NCBI RefSeq assembly: GCF_009766005.1
Contig: NZ_LMUK01000047.1
Location: forward strand, 1-60,714
Source: Bradyrhizobium sp. S69
Lineage (GTDB): Bacteria; Pseudomonadota; Alphaproteobacteria; Rhizobiales; Xanthobacteraceae
Direction: 5' to 3'
Length of the DNA: 60,714 bases
Numbering within the stretch: the first letter of the stretch is position 1; every line of letters starts with the position of its first letter. The notes under the pieces were generated by a model. That model was not told the origin of the DNA, did no database searches, and worked only from the letters and a program-made list of their open reading frames with translations. Of this stretch, positions 44,924 to 54,649 are shown piece by piece. Made by a program: the position numbers and the translations under genes.

Positions 44924-45079
44924 CTAGGCCCGCGACATCGCCTGCAGACCCTTGAAGGTCAGGCGCTTGGGGTCCGTTACGCCGGCCAGATACATCCTGC
45001 GGATGAAGGCTGCGACCGTGTCCCGATCGCAATCGGTCAAGGCCACGACGGCATCGATGGCAATTCGCTGGGCGTCCAT
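44924..45079 (-). CDS. Small hypothetical protein (51 residues)
   Basis: A 51-residue protein preceded by AGAGGAAG at good spacing before the ATG at 45079. It is predicted soluble and mostly helical (AIDAVVALTDCDRDTVAAFI, then RRMYLAGVTDPKRLTFKGL). The longer open frame to 45286 has no start site and unusual composition. Function unknown. Confidence 0.55.
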   Translation of the reverse strand: MDAQRIAIDAVVALTDCDRDTVAAFIRRMYLAGVTDPKRLTFKGLQAMSRA

Positions 45080-45285
45080 GGGCTTCCTCTTAACGACAGC
45101 AGCCTCAAGCCGCTCAGCGTAGGCCTCACCGGTTAATCCGGCGTTAACCGTGCGGCCAGGATCGCCGATTCGGCGCCATCGGCGTATACGCAAAACAACG
45201 CATAGGAGGTTCGAACGCGGATGCCGCGGCTCAGGCCAAGAATATACATTCCGCACGGACCCCGACACGACGCCCGTGCCGCGCA

Positions 45286-46746
45286 TTACGAATACTGCAT
45301 CACCCCGTCATCGACCTTGCCGAACCGCAAGGTGACGATATCGAGCGCGTAGTTCTGGTACAGCCGCCATGGCCGCTTCGACCCCTGCTTCGGCATCTGC
45401 GCGATCGAACGCTGCACATAGCCCGAGGTGAAATTCAGCGAGGGCAATTCGGTGACGGTGGGATCGACATTGTGCGGCATGCATTGCTTGTAGCCGTGGC
45501 GGTCCATGTAATTGATCAGGCGGCAGACATATTCGCAGGTCAGGTCGCATTTCAGCGTCCACGACGCGTTGGTGTAGCCGAACGCCGACGCCATGTTGGG
45601 CACATCCGAATACATCATGCCCTTGTAGTTCAGGGTGCGCGCGAAATCGACGGTGCGGCCATCGACGCTGACCTCGAGGCCGCCCAGAACCTGGAGGTTC
45701 AAGCCGGTCGCGGTGACGATGATGTCGGCTTCGAGTTCACTGCCGTCCTTTAGCCGGATGCCGTTTTCGGTGAAGGTCTCGATCTGGTTGGTCACCACGG
45801 ACGCGCGCTTGTCCCGGATCGCGCGGAACAGATCGCCATCGGGCACCAGGCACAGCCGCTGATCCCATGGATTGTAGCGCGGCGTAAAATGCGTGCCGAT
45901 ATCGTAATCCGGCCCCAGCGCCATCTTGACGCCGCCGAGGATCAACTGCTTGACCCGCTCGGGCTCGCGCCGCGAGAGCTGGAAGAAATACATCCCGAAC
46001 AGCACATTGCGCCAGCGGATCAGATGATAAGCGAGCTTCGCCGGCAGCTTGGCGCGCAATTTGTTGGCGACCGGATCCTGCGCCGGCCGCGCCACCACAT
46101 AGGTCGGCGAGCGCTGCAGCATGGTGACATGCGCGGCCTGTTTCGCCATCTCCGGCACCAGCGTTACCGCGGTGGCGCCAGAGCCGATCACCACCACGCG
46201 TTTTCCGGCGTAGTCGACGTCGTCGGTCCATTTCTGCGGATGCACGATGCGGCCGGCAAAGTCCGCGGCACCCGGAAAGGCCGGCGAATAACCGTTCTCG
46301 TAATTGTAGTAGCCCGAGCACATGAACAGGAAATTGCAGGTGAAGCGCACGGTCTCCGTAGAGCCCTCGCCTGCGGTGCGTTCGGCTTCGACCGTCCAGC
46401 GCGCCTCCGGCGTCGACCACAACGCGCGCTTGACCCGATGATGATAGCGGATGTTCTTGTCGATGCCGTTCTCGGTAGCGGTTTCGCAGACATAATTCAG
46501 GATTCTTGGGCCGTCCGCGATCGCCTTGGGTTCGGTCCACGGCTTGAACGAATAACCGAGCGTGAACATGTCGGAGTCAGAGCGGATGCCGGGATAGCGG
46601 AACAGGTCCCAGGTGCCGCCGATGCAATCGCGGCTCTCGAGAATCACGTAGCTCTTGGCCGGGCATTTTTGCTGCAAGTGAAAGCCCGCGCCGATGCCGG
46701 ACAACCCGGCACCGACGATGACGACGTCGAAATGTTCAGATGGCAT
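45286..46746 (-). CDS. FAD-dependent Baeyer-Villiger-type monooxygenase
   Basis: A 486-residue class B flavoprotein monooxygenase. The FAD site is VGAGLSGIGAG (residues 11-21), GTWDLFRYPGIRSDSDM follows, and the Baeyer-Villiger fingerprint FxGxxxHxxxW is intact as FAGRIVHPQKW (163-173). The NADPH site is VVIGSGATA. It probably inserts oxygen into a ketone or oxidises a heteroatom. It ends rather early for the family (many are 500-550 residues), without a visible defect. GGGAG precedes the ATG. No operon partner or regulator is apparent. Confidence 0.9.
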   Translation of the reverse strand: MPSEHFDVVIVGAGLSGIGAGFHLQQKCPAKSYVILESRDCIGGTWDLFRYPGIRSDSDMFTLGYSFKPWTEPKAIADGPRILNYVCETATENGIDKNIRYHHRVKRALWSTPEARWTVEAERTAGEGSTETVRFTCNFLFMCSGYYNYENGYSPAFPGAADFAGRIVHPQKWTDDVDYAGKRVVVIGSGATAVTLVPEMAKQAAHVTMLQRSPTYVVARPAQDPVANKLRAKLPAKLAYHLIRWRNVLFGMYFFQLSRREPERVKQLILGGVKMALGPDYDIGTHFTPRYNPWDQRLCLVPDGDLFRAIRDKRASVVTNQIETFTENGIRLKDGSELEADIIVTATGLNLQVLGGLEVSVDGRTVDFARTLNYKGMMYSDVPNMASAFGYTNASWTLKCDLTCEYVCRLINYMDRHGYKQCMPHNVDPTVTELPSLNFTSGYVQRSIAQMPKQGSKRPWRLYQNYALDIVTLRFGKVDDGVMQYS

Positions 46747-46838
46747 GGCGTTCTCCCGGCAGCCACTGTCCGACCGCCGACAGCGTCAGTCAATCGCCAA
46801 AACGGTGCTTTCCTAATTCGGACACTAGCGGCGCGGAA

Positions 46839-47051
46839 TTAGGACACGTCGCGTTTTCGCGCGTTCCACCACCCAACAATTGCGGGTGGCCCTCCAAAAC
46901 CAATCACGACCAAGATCACGGCCCAGTTTTTAAGAAGGTAGCCTTGCGCGACCAGGAATTGGGCCAAGCCCCCCGATACGAAGAATCCGGCAAAGGCCGC
47001 GATCCACTGTGAGGGCGTAAAGTCGAGGCCCTCTCTAACTGGCAAACTCAT
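46839..47051 (-). CDS. Small two-helix membrane protein
   Basis: A 70-residue protein with two hydrophobic segments (QWIAAFAGFFVSGGLAQFLV and WAVILVVIGFGGPPAIVGWW) and a basic C-terminal tail. A GTG three codons upstream (47060) is an alternative start. Function unknown; it lies between the monooxygenase and a methyltransferase on the same strand. Confidence 0.6.
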   Translation of the reverse strand: MSLPVREGLDFTPSQWIAAFAGFFVSGGLAQFLVAQGYLLKNWAVILVVIGFGGPPAIVGWWNARKRDVS

Positions 47052-47233
47052 ATTAGACACTCACCAAGGCAGATTAGGACGCGCATCAGTTGCGGTAACG
47101 GGTTCCAGTCGGTAAGCTACCCAAAATTGCGACAGGGGTAAATGCCGACGCCGGGGTTGTCGCTTGCTGAATTTATGGATCAGCAACAGGCGGTCGATTA
47201 TTTCAGGACCAACTGTATGCCGGCGCCGACCGG

Positions 47234-47959
47234 CTATTGGCTTTTCTGGATGAAGACCATCAGCATCGTCTTGAACGCGTTCGGGCTCAGGCTGTGCAGC
47301 CACGAAAACAGCCGGAACACAAAGGGGCTGTCGAAGTGATAGGACGGCGAGGCATCCCAATAGTAGGAAGCCTGCCTGAACCGCGGCTCCGGAAACAGCC
47401 GGCTAATGTCGCACAGCGTGTTGAGCCGGTAGAACGCCGGAAACACGTCTTCCTCCTTGCGCCCGGGCTGGGCGCCACGCAGGACGCGGGATCGCAGCGA
47501 ATCCGGCAGGAAGCTGTTGGCCAGCGCAATATAACCAAAGCGATTGGGGGTGCGCGCGCAAATCCAGCCGCCCGGCTTGAGAACGCGCACGAAGCTTCGC
47601 GCGATCGCCTCGGGATCGCCGAGGTGTTCGAAGGTGAAATCCGACAGGATCAAATCGACCGAGCCATCCGGCAATGGAAGCTCGGGACCGGAAATCACGA
47701 TGGCGCGGTCGATGGCGGGGTTGGTCGTCACGGCGCTGTCGATATCGACGCCGATGACCTCCTTCACCTTGCCCCTGAGGCTCGTCAAACTGCGCCGGTA
47801 GGCGATCGGATCATCGACGTGGATCCGGCCGCGGCCGGCGCCGAAATCCACGACCACGAAATCAGGCCGCAACAGCGCATTGACGCGCTGGTAGAACTGG
47901 ATCGTTCCGTCGTAACGGTCGAACCCGCCCGCGAAGATTTCGGGCAGCGAGGCAGTCAT
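47234..47959 (-). CDS. Class I SAM-dependent methyltransferase
   Basis: A 241-residue Rossmann methyltransferase. Motif I is VDFGAGRGRIHVD, the motif II region is VIGVDID, and LILSDFTFEHLGD and LKPGGWICARTPN are motifs IV-V. The C-terminal part is specific and hydrophobic, as in methyltransferases acting on surface glycans or lipids. GGGAG precedes the ATG. It opens a run of membrane and glycan-type genes. Confidence 0.85.
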   Translation of the reverse strand: MTASLPEIFAGGFDRYDGTIQFYQRVNALLRPDFVVVDFGAGRGRIHVDDPIAYRRSLTSLRGKVKEVIGVDIDSAVTTNPAIDRAIVISGPELPLPDGSVDLILSDFTFEHLGDPEAIARSFVRVLKPGGWICARTPNRFGYIALANSFLPDSLRSRVLRGAQPGRKEEDVFPAFYRLNTLCDISRLFPEPRFRQASYYWDASPSYHFDSPFVFRLFSWLHSLSPNAFKTMLMVFIQKSQ

Positions 47960-48234
47960 TAGAAAGATCTCCCGAAAATAATTTCAGGCACGGTCGTCGT
48001 CTATCGTAGGCGTGATCAGTAACCCGGCTCGGACAACGCGTACAGGCCAACCCGCCGGGACGCGAGACACGATCACCGTTAGTGTTACTTCGCCTTCTTT
48101 CGCGGCAAAGGCTACCACTGGCAAGCCGCCTTGAACGCGCGTTACGACACAGCACGGAACCGAGCGGGAGTTCGAGCGCGTGCCGGCCGTTGCAAGGGAT
48201 GCAGGGGAACTGCCGGCAGCGTGCGGAATCGCCA
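47960..48234. other. Gene-free region before repeat copy 3
   Basis: The first 50 bases next to the methyltransferase probably carry its promoter. The remainder to 48234 has short frames on both strands with no recognisable pattern. Together with repeat copy 3 it makes a 450-bp stretch without a gene. Confidence 0.5.
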
Positions 48235-48369
48235 CTGGAGCCCCGTTCCGATGGAATCGGAACGGGGCTCCAGTCTTTTGTTTTGACGCGTTTTCTTGAC
48301 GCGAACCGGTGGCCACGGAGCCTGTCATCGGGCGCGCATTCGCGACCCGTTGGCTCGAAAATGCTCTAG
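48235..48369. repeat. CTAGAGC-bounded palindromic repeat, copy 3
   Basis: The hairpin is a perfect 18-bp stem: left arm CTGGAGCCCCGTTCCGAT, right arm ATCGGAACGGGGCTCCAG. The outer arms read CTGGAGCC/GGCTCCAG, against CTAGAGCC/GGCTCTAG in the other copies, a paired A-T to G-C change. The left-arm bulge is absent. Linker and GGGCGCGC module follow, ending GCTCTAG 43 nt before the next start codon. Confidence 0.8.
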
Positions 48370-48411
48370 TGTTAAAATAGAATTAGCACTGTCGCTTTAC
48401 CGTCGCCGGCC

Positions 48412-49857
48412 ATGAGCGACGAGGTTATCACCAGCACGACGAAACACATCCCCGCGCGAGCCACGCTTCCCTGGCTGGTCGGCGCGGCTGTCTATGCGGT
48501 ATTGCTGACGCTCGGCCCGCGGTTGCTGAGCGACCCGGACAGCTATTCTCATATCGCGGTCGGGCGCTGGATCATGGCACACGGTGCCGTGCCCACGAAC
48601 GACCCGTTTTCGTTCTCGATGCACGGCGCGCCCTGGATCTCTTTCGAATGGCTGTCCCAAGTCTTCTACGCGGCAGCATATGACTTCTTCGGTTGGAACG
48701 GCGTGGCGGCGCTGGCGGCGGCGGCAGCCGCGCTGGCCTTCGGTCTGCTGACCCGCTTCCTGCTGCGGGAACTTTCGCCGACACCGGCGCTGCTGATGGT
48801 CATGGCGGCGATCGTATTGTTGGCGCCGCATCTACTGGCGCGGCCGCACATGCTGACGCTGCCGATCATGATGATCTGGGCGGCGGCGCTGGTGCGTTGC
48901 ATGGACCGGCGTGCACCCCCGCCCTATTGGGCGCTGCCGCTGCTGGTGTTGTGGGCCAATCTGCACGGCAGCGTGGTGCTGGCACTCGGCCTGATTGGAC
49001 CGGCCGTGCTTGAGGCGCTGCTGGGCCAGAAGCGTAGCGAATGGCCGCGCGTGCTGTTGCGCTGGCTGCCGTTCATCGCCCTGGCGGTCGTCGCCTGCTG
49101 CCTGACGCCCTACGGGCCGGAGTCGCTGCTGATACCACTCACGACGCTCGGCCTCGGCGATGCGCTGCAATGGATCGGGGAATGGCGACCTCAGGACTTC
49201 GGCCATTTCGGCGCCTTCGAGTTGCTGCTGCTGGCGGGCATCTTCGCGCTGTCGCGCGGGGTGACGCTGCCGGTGGTGCGGATGCTGGTGGTGCTGGGCC
49301 TGATGCATTTTGCACTGGCCCAGGTACGCAATGCAGACCTGCTGGCGATGCTGGCGCCGCTCTATTTGGCGGCGCCGCTGGCGCGGCAGTTGGGCACGCG
49401 GGTCGACGATGACGCTGCCGGTTCGGCACGCGCCGTGAACCTGACGGCCCTGGCCGTGATGATCGTGGCGACCGGGCTGGCGCTGGGCAGTGACATGCGC
49501 CCGCCGCAGCGGAACACACCGGAGGCGGCCGTGGCGAATGCCGGTCTCGCCAAGGCGGGACCCGTGCTCAACGATTATTCGTTCGGCGGCTATTTGATCT
49601 TCGCGGGCATTCCCACCTTCATAGACGGCCGCGGCGAATTGTATGGCGGCTCATTCATCGCGCGCTACAATCGCGATATCTCGCTGGCCGACCTGCCCGA
49701 TTTTCTCAAGCTGCTCGACCAGTACAAATTCGGTGCGACGCTGCTCGCGCCGGACACGCCGGCGGTAGCGCTGCTCGACCGCCTGCCGGACTGGCAGCGC
49801 GTCTATAGCGACGACGTGGCGGTGGTGCACCGGCGGCGGGATGCGCCGAAACAATAG
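48412..49857 (+). CDS. Multi-pass membrane protein, GT-C glycosyltransferase-like
   Basis: A 481-residue protein with about ten to twelve membrane segments. An early acidic loop (RLLSDPDSYSHIAVGRWI) resembles the first-loop Asp motif of GT-C glycosyltransferases. The conserved soluble C terminus contains YSFGGYLIFAGIPTFIDGRG, a pattern seen in large bacterial membrane proteins of unknown role. Function is not established. It sits among surface-glycan genes, which supports a glycosyl-transfer role. Confidence 0.7.
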   Translation: MSDEVITSTTKHIPARATLPWLVGAAVYAVLLTLGPRLLSDPDSYSHIAVGRWIMAHGAVPTNDPFSFSMHGAPWISFEWLSQVFYAAAYDFFGWNGVAALAAAAAALAFGLLTRFLLRELSPTPALLMVMAAIVLLAPHLLARPHMLTLPIMMIWAAALVRCMDRRAPPPYWALPLLVLWANLHGSVVLALGLIGPAVLEALLGQKRSEWPRVLLRWLPFIALAVVACCLTPYGPESLLIPLTTLGLGDALQWIGEWRPQDFGHFGAFELLLLAGIFALSRGVTLPVVRMLVVLGLMHFALAQVRNADLLAMLAPLYLAAPLARQLGTRVDDDAAGSARAVNLTALAVMIVATGLALGSDMRPPQRNTPEAAVANAGLAKAGPVLNDYSFGGYLIFAGIPTFIDGRGELYGGSFIARYNRDISLADLPDFLKLLDQYKFGATLLAPDTPAVALLDRLPDWQRVYSDDVAVVHRRRDAPKQ

Positions 49858-49966
49858 CTCAGCCGAAAATAATTCAGACGGCACCAGAAGTCTGTGAACT
49901 CTCTCATGGGAGCGCGATGAGAGAAGCAACATCCGCGACGAGCGGATAAAAAACGAGAACGCCGAA

Positions 49967-50950
49967 CTAAGACTCGAGGGTGGCCAGAGCGGCGGACTTG
50001 ACGGTCTGTTGCCGTCGCTGCCAATTTGCAACACTGAAATTCAGGAATTTTCCTTCGCGCACAACGACGCAAGAAAAAATAATCGCAACGAGTCCTATTG
50101 CGCCGCCGGCGATCATATCGGTCAAAAAGTGCGCCCCCTGCACGGGAATCGTCAAAAAGCAAAGGCTCTGAACAACCAGCGTAATCCAGCGCACCGGCGT
50201 GTTCCACGCGGCCCAGAGATAAAGAATAACTGTGGTTGTATGAAAACTGGGAAACGAGATTGCCCCCGAGGGTATCACGTCAGCGTAAATATCGACTATC
50301 CCGGCCCTGAGCGCATCATAGGTGGCCTTGTAGTCTGAAAACTGCACCAAAAGGCCGGGATGCAGCGAGGCCTTCATTCCATGTTGCACATAGGCTCCAT
50401 AAGAAGGAGTAACGATGGCAATCAAGTAAACGATGCTCAGGGAAACCGTGGATGCGATCAAGAAACGCACCAATGTCGATATGCGCTGATATGCTGCAAG
50501 AACCACGACGACGAAAAGAGCATAATAAGGCCAGCACAGATAGGCCATGCGGCAAGCCATGCCAAAGAACGGATGGTTAACGTGCCATTCGAAATATTGA
50601 ATCCAGTTAAAGCCCAAACCCGAGTCGATCTGCGCCAAGGCTTGGTCGATAAAAGGATAAGATCTGCCTATGTAGGATGGGCCCAGATGAGCAAGTATAT
50701 TGATCTGGCTTAAAAGGCAGATGTTCGCAAACGCAAAAGCGGCTGCCGACAATGAAATCCAGTTTTTGAGAGAGAAAAACAAACCGCCAACCGTCAACAC
50801 CCCACCGGCCGCCAGGGAGACGATGATATCCGTTGTAAGATGAATGCCTTGAGGCATGGCTGAAATCAGCCAGAAATCGAAGGCCATCGCCGAAAACGTC
50901 ACTATATAGGCGGCGAAAAAAGGCCGCAGAGCAGGGTGAAATTTCGGCAT
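49967..50950 (-). CDS. PAP2/Ipt-like integral membrane phosphatase or transferase
   Basis: A 327-residue protein with about seven to eight helices. The PAP2 catalytic motifs are SFPSFHTTT (C2, with His) and GAHFLTDMIAGG (C3, His and Asp). This arrangement matches the PAP2_3 (Aur1/Ipt1-like) group, which transfers or removes lipid-linked phosphate head groups. ATG 50950 is preceded by GGAGGAGAG. GC is lower than in neighbours (28 of 60 in 50401-50460). It probably acts at the periplasmic face on a polyprenyl or glycerolipid. Confidence 0.85.
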   Translation of the reverse strand: MPKFHPALRPFFAAYIVTFSAMAFDFWLISAMPQGIHLTTDIIVSLAAGGVLTVGGLFFSLKNWISLSAAAFAFANICLLSQINILAHLGPSYIGRSYPFIDQALAQIDSGLGFNWIQYFEWHVNHPFFGMACRMAYLCWPYYALFVVVVLAAYQRISTLVRFLIASTVSLSIVYLIAIVTPSYGAYVQHGMKASLHPGLLVQFSDYKATYDALRAGIVDIYADVIPSGAISFPSFHTTTVILYLWAAWNTPVRWITLVVQSLCFLTIPVQGAHFLTDMIAGGAIGLVAIIFSCVVVREGKFLNFSVANWQRRQQTVKSAALATLES

Positions 50951-51118
50951 TTCTCTCCTCCTTGAATGTAAGAAAGGCCAGAAGGTCGTAAAGGAAACGT
51001 CAACAGCGCAGCCGGATATGCCTTCTACAAATAGCGTTCCACTCGGCTGAGCCGCTGAATGCCAGGCGACGGTCAACCCGGCCAGGATGCGCCGAAGAAA
51101 ACTCAGCCGAAAAATGGC

Positions 51119-51802
51119 TCAGGCGGTGCCGAAAGCGGCGTATTGCGCGCCGAGCGGCACGTTGCCTAAAGCGCCTTCGACACGGCGCGCGGACTTTACC
51201 TCCCAGGGCAATAGCAGGAAATAACGTGCGCCGATCTCGCGAAAGCCGGCGGCTGCCATCAGTTTCCGCGTCGTGCCGGCACCAAGCAGGACGGCGTCAC
51301 GGTCGAATTCGCAGCGCGAAACGGCAAGCCGGGTCAGCGGATTGAGCGGATTGTGCTCGATGACGCAGATCAGCCCTCCTGGCCGCACCACGCGCCGCAT
51401 TTCGCTGATGAAATGCGCCCATTCGGCCGGCGCGACGTGGTGCATCACGCAGATCGCGGTCACCAGATCGAAGGCGGAATCGTCGAAGGGAAAGTTGCTG
51501 CCGTCGAAGGCGCGGTAGTCGACATCGCGGTTGTCCGCGCGCGCCTGTGCGATGCTGGCCGAGGAAACGTCAATACCGCAGAGACGGCCGACCATGCCGT
51601 GCAGCAGAGGATGAAAGCTGCCGACGCCACAGCCGACATCGAGCATCGCGGGCTTTACCGGCCCGAGCCGCCGCGCGATCAATTCGCGCAAAAGATCGGC
51701 CTTGGCGCGCATGAAAAAACTGTGCGGCAGGCCGGAAAAATCGATCGACGACTGGACTACGTCCCGGTAGTTGCTGCGATAGCCGTCGAACAATTCGGTC
51801 AT
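51119..51802 (-). CDS. Class I SAM-dependent methyltransferase
   Basis: A 227-residue methyltransferase with motif I MLDVGCGVGSFHPLL, acidic GIDVSS, and motifs IV-VI FDLVTAICVMHHV and RRVVRPGGLICVIEHNP. I use ATG 51802; the longer frame to 51934 lies inside the upstream glycosyltransferase gene. It follows that gene by 10 nt, so the pair is probably an operon that makes and then methylates a polyprenyl-linked or lipid sugar. Confidence 0.85.
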   Translation of the reverse strand: MTELFDGYRSNYRDVVQSSIDFSGLPHSFFMRAKADLLRELIARRLGPVKPAMLDVGCGVGSFHPLLHGMVGRLCGIDVSSASIAQARADNRDVDYRAFDGSNFPFDDSAFDLVTAICVMHHVAPAEWAHFISEMRRVVRPGGLICVIEHNPLNPLTRLAVSRCEFDRDAVLLGAGTTRKLMAAAGFREIGARYFLLLPWEVKSARRVEGALGNVPLGAQYAAFGTA

Positions 51803-51812
51803 GCGCGTACGC

Positions 51813-52811
51813 TCATTCGTACACCGCCCGCATCGCGGGCTGTATCGCCGCGGCCAGTTCACGCTCAAAGCCGAGCCGCTCCTGCACGACATAGAGCGGA
51901 CGGTGCTTAACCTCGGCATGGATGCGGCCGACATAAAGTCCGACGATGCCGGTCATCAGCATGTTCATGCCGCACAGAAGCGAAACGATCACGATGGTCG
52001 AGGACCAGCCGGCAACCAGATGGCTGTCGTTGCTCATCCATAACACCGCCACCCAGCCGCCGTAGAGCAGCGCCAGGCTCGACACCACGAGCCCGCACCA
52101 GATCGCCAGCCGCAAAGGCGCGTCGGAAAAGCCTAGCGCCGCATTGACGGCGAGCCGCGCCATCTTGAAAAGCGGATATTTGGTTTCGCCGGCGACGCGC
52201 TCAAGGCGATGGAAAGCCACTTCGGTCTGCTTGAAGCCGAGCCAGGCGATCATGCCGCGCACGAAACGGTCCCGCTCGGGCATCTCGCGGAGCACGTTGA
52301 GCACCTTGCGGTCGATCAGGCGGAAGTCGCCGACGTCGGCCGGGATGCCGACGGTGGTCATGCGGCCGAGCATCCGATAGAATACATGGGCGGTGGCGCG
52401 CTTGAACCGACTTTCGCCCGCACGCGACAGGCGGCGCGCATAGACGACGTCGTAGCCTTCCTCCCATTTGGCGATCAGTTGCTCTACGACTTCAGGCGGA
52501 TCCTGTAGGTCGGCGTCCATGACGACAATCGCCTTGCCCTGCGCCGCGTCCATGCCGGCGGTAATGGCGATCTGGTGGCCGAAATTGCGTGACAGGCCGA
52601 TATAGCGGTAGCGCGGGTCGCGCTTGACCAACGCTTGCAGCACGATAGGGCTGGAATCGCTGCTACCATCGTCGACGAAGATGGCCTCAGCCGGACCCTG
52701 AAGCCGGGCCAGCAACTGGTCAAGCCGGCGCAACAGCACCGGCAGCACGGCTTCCTCGTTAAATACCGGGATGATGAGGCTGTAGCAGATCGGCTGGGAA
52801 TCGATCGGCAT
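51813..52811 (-). CDS. DPM1/GtrB/ArnC-type polyprenyl-phosphate glycosyltransferase
   Basis: A 332-residue GT2 enzyme. The catalytic domain (residues 10-230) has LIIPVFNEEAVLPVLL, IFVDDGSSDSSP, the DxD motif in VVMDADLQDPPEVV and RDRFVRGMIAWLG. Two C-terminal membrane helices follow, as in GtrB and ArnC. It makes polyprenyl-phosphate sugar for use at the periplasmic face. The GT-C-like proteins nearby are natural acceptors of such a donor. Confidence 0.92.
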   Translation of the reverse strand: MPIDSQPICYSLIIPVFNEEAVLPVLLRRLDQLLARLQGPAEAIFVDDGSSDSSPIVLQALVKRDPRYRYIGLSRNFGHQIAITAGMDAAQGKAIVVMDADLQDPPEVVEQLIAKWEEGYDVVYARRLSRAGESRFKRATAHVFYRMLGRMTTVGIPADVGDFRLIDRKVLNVLREMPERDRFVRGMIAWLGFKQTEVAFHRLERVAGETKYPLFKMARLAVNAALGFSDAPLRLAIWCGLVVSSLALLYGGWVAVLWMSNDSHLVAGWSSTIVIVSLLCGMNMLMTGIVGLYVGRIHAEVKHRPLYVVQERLGFERELAAAIQPAMRAVYE

Positions 52812-52954
52812 AAGACAGGTTCCACTCCATTGAATGGGCGGAAGTCTAGAATGCCGATAGTTAAGACGGCCTTGCCCGGCGGTTAAGAACCAGGTTGTTT
52901 TGATACGGTTTGGCCCGGTACAGCCAAGGCAAAAGGGGCAATTGGAGCGCGGCA

Positions 52955-53000
52955 GGGATACCGGTTTGCGTCAAGAAAGCGCGTCAAAACAAACGACTAG
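52955..53000. repeat. Inverted half copy of the CTAGAGC repeat
   Basis: Read on the minus strand it gives CTAG, then GTTTGTTTTGACGCG, CTTTCTTGACGC and AAACCGGTATCC, matching the linker (part B) of the full repeats. Hairpin part A and module C are missing. Its CTAG supplies the TAG stop codon of the neighbouring membrane-protein gene. Confidence 0.7.
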
Positions 53001-54559
53001 GGCGCGCGCTTGATTTTATAGAGAACAAAGCGCGCGGACCCGTCCACTTCCTCCAGCAGGTCTGGCAACGGGTTCGCCACACTCGGCCCCAGCACATAGA
53101 GATAGTCGTAATCCCGGTACCAGGTGCGGACGAAAGCCGGCGTTTCGAGCACCGTTTGGCTTGCCGCGATCGCGACAAGCGCGCGTAGCGGAACCGGACC
53201 GCCATAGGGGATGGCGAGACGCCGGATGGACGAGCGCGCGCGCACCGGCTGCTTGCCAACCTCGGTGAACAGGTTCGGTACGAAGGCATCGGCATAATGC
53301 ACCGCCAGCGTCGGAGCATAGGCCATCGGATACTGCGTGAGGTCGTTGAATGGCGGGTCGTAGCCCTCTCCGCTGCTCGCAACCAGCAACCGTGAGCCGC
53401 GGTCGATTTTCTGGAACGATGAGATGACATCGGCGTAATCCGCACGGTAGGGCAGCCAGACCGCATAAACTGTCGCCAGGTTGGCGAGCGTGATGCCGGT
53501 GACGATGGCAAGCGCAGCAGCGGTCCATCGTCGGCTGGGCAGTGACAGCGAGCAGAAGGCCGGCATGATCAAAGCCGCCGCGGGGATCAGCCGGAGGTCG
53601 ACAAACGAGGTGCCGAACAGGTTCGACGGGATCGCAAGATAAAGCAGCGAGAAACCAGCCGCGAGCCAAATCCCGGCGGGTTCGAGCTTCAGGATGCCAC
53701 GCTTGGCCGCGAAATACAGCGACGCCAGCAACGCCAACATAGTTGCCGCCGATACCGTTAAATTATAGCCGTTCATGATGCGAAAAAGCCAGATCGGCTT
53801 GAATGCGAAATTCCAGGTCGAGCCCTCGCCTCCGATCGAGCCGGCGGTCAAATGCATCACCGTGAGTAATAACAGCACCGGTACCGCGAGTATCGCAAGT
53901 CGCAACGCGGCATCGCGGTATGACGCTTTCCGATCGTGGGCACGCCACAGCTCGCAGAACCCGAGCGTCGCACCATAGATGCCCAGCGAAAAAAAATGCG
54001 CTGCAAATAATCCCACAACGAAAAGCGCATTGGCGATGAAACGCACGCGCCATCCACGTTCCACCACCGTCAGATAAGCGGCGACGCCCCACAGCGTGAC
54101 GCCCAAACCAAATTCGAAATTCAGGAAGCCCCACGTAAACGGCAAGCAGTAGAGAAACATCAGCGCCGCGAAACCGGCGAGATGGACCCGCCCCTTCACG
54201 ACCCGTTCGAGCAGCAGCGCGCCGCCGACGATCAATAATTGGCTCAGAAGCAAAAACAGCCGCGTGGCATTTTCGACGCCAGTTAACCGCGCCATCCGCG
54301 GGACCATCAGATCCATCGCCAGATTGGGATAGAGCGCCCAGGCCACCTCATAATACGGGTTGGCATCGGGAGTGCCGCTCCGGCTGAGAATATACATCCG
54401 GGCGAGGTGATTGAGATAATCCACCATGGCCGGTATCGGCGTCAGTAACACCGGGAGAAGCGAGGCGGCGGTCAGCAGCGCAAAAACGACAATCGCTATC
54501 GACCGATCCGAGCCAGACCGCGTCCAAGCCGTGATGACCCGCCAATCGGAAAGAACCAT
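52997..54559 (-). CDS. Large multi-pass membrane protein, GT-C-like
   Basis: A 520-residue protein with about eleven membrane segments and a C-terminal soluble part of about 110 residues. The first periplasmic loop carries VDYLNHLARMYILSRSGT and later ANPYYEVAW, resembling mannosyl- or arabinosyltransferase-type GT-C proteins that use polyprenyl-phosphate sugars. No strict family signature is visible. It lies upstream of the GtrB-like gene on the same strand (185-bp gap). Its stop codon lies in a repeat fragment. Confidence 0.7.
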   Translation of the reverse strand: MVLSDWRVITAWTRSGSDRSIAIVVFALLTAASLLPVLLTPIPAMVDYLNHLARMYILSRSGTPDANPYYEVAWALYPNLAMDLMVPRMARLTGVENATRLFLLLSQLLIVGGALLLERVVKGRVHLAGFAALMFLYCLPFTWGFLNFEFGLGVTLWGVAAYLTVVERGWRVRFIANALFVVGLFAAHFFSLGIYGATLGFCELWRAHDRKASYRDAALRLAILAVPVLLLLTVMHLTAGSIGGEGSTWNFAFKPIWLFRIMNGYNLTVSAATMLALLASLYFAAKRGILKLEPAGIWLAAGFSLLYLAIPSNLFGTSFVDLRLIPAAALIMPAFCSLSLPSRRWTAAALAIVTGITLANLATVYAVWLPYRADYADVISSFQKIDRGSRLLVASSGEGYDPPFNDLTQYPMAYAPTLAVHYADAFVPNLFTEVGKQPVRARSSIRRLAIPYGGPVPLRALVAIAASQTVLETPAFVRTWYRDYDYLYVLGPSVANPLPDLLEEVDGSARFVLYKIKRAP

Positions 54560-54649
54560 GTTATCGGACTGCTATCTCGGTCTATGCCCCGGTCCACCGC
54601 ATATCGACACGGGCCGCGGCATCGCGCAACAGGCCGAAGAAGCCCCGAG

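Noticed and set aside
47142..47339. 65-residue plus-strand frame
   Set aside because: It overlaps the 3-prime end of the methyltransferase gene in antisense and has no recognisable pattern.
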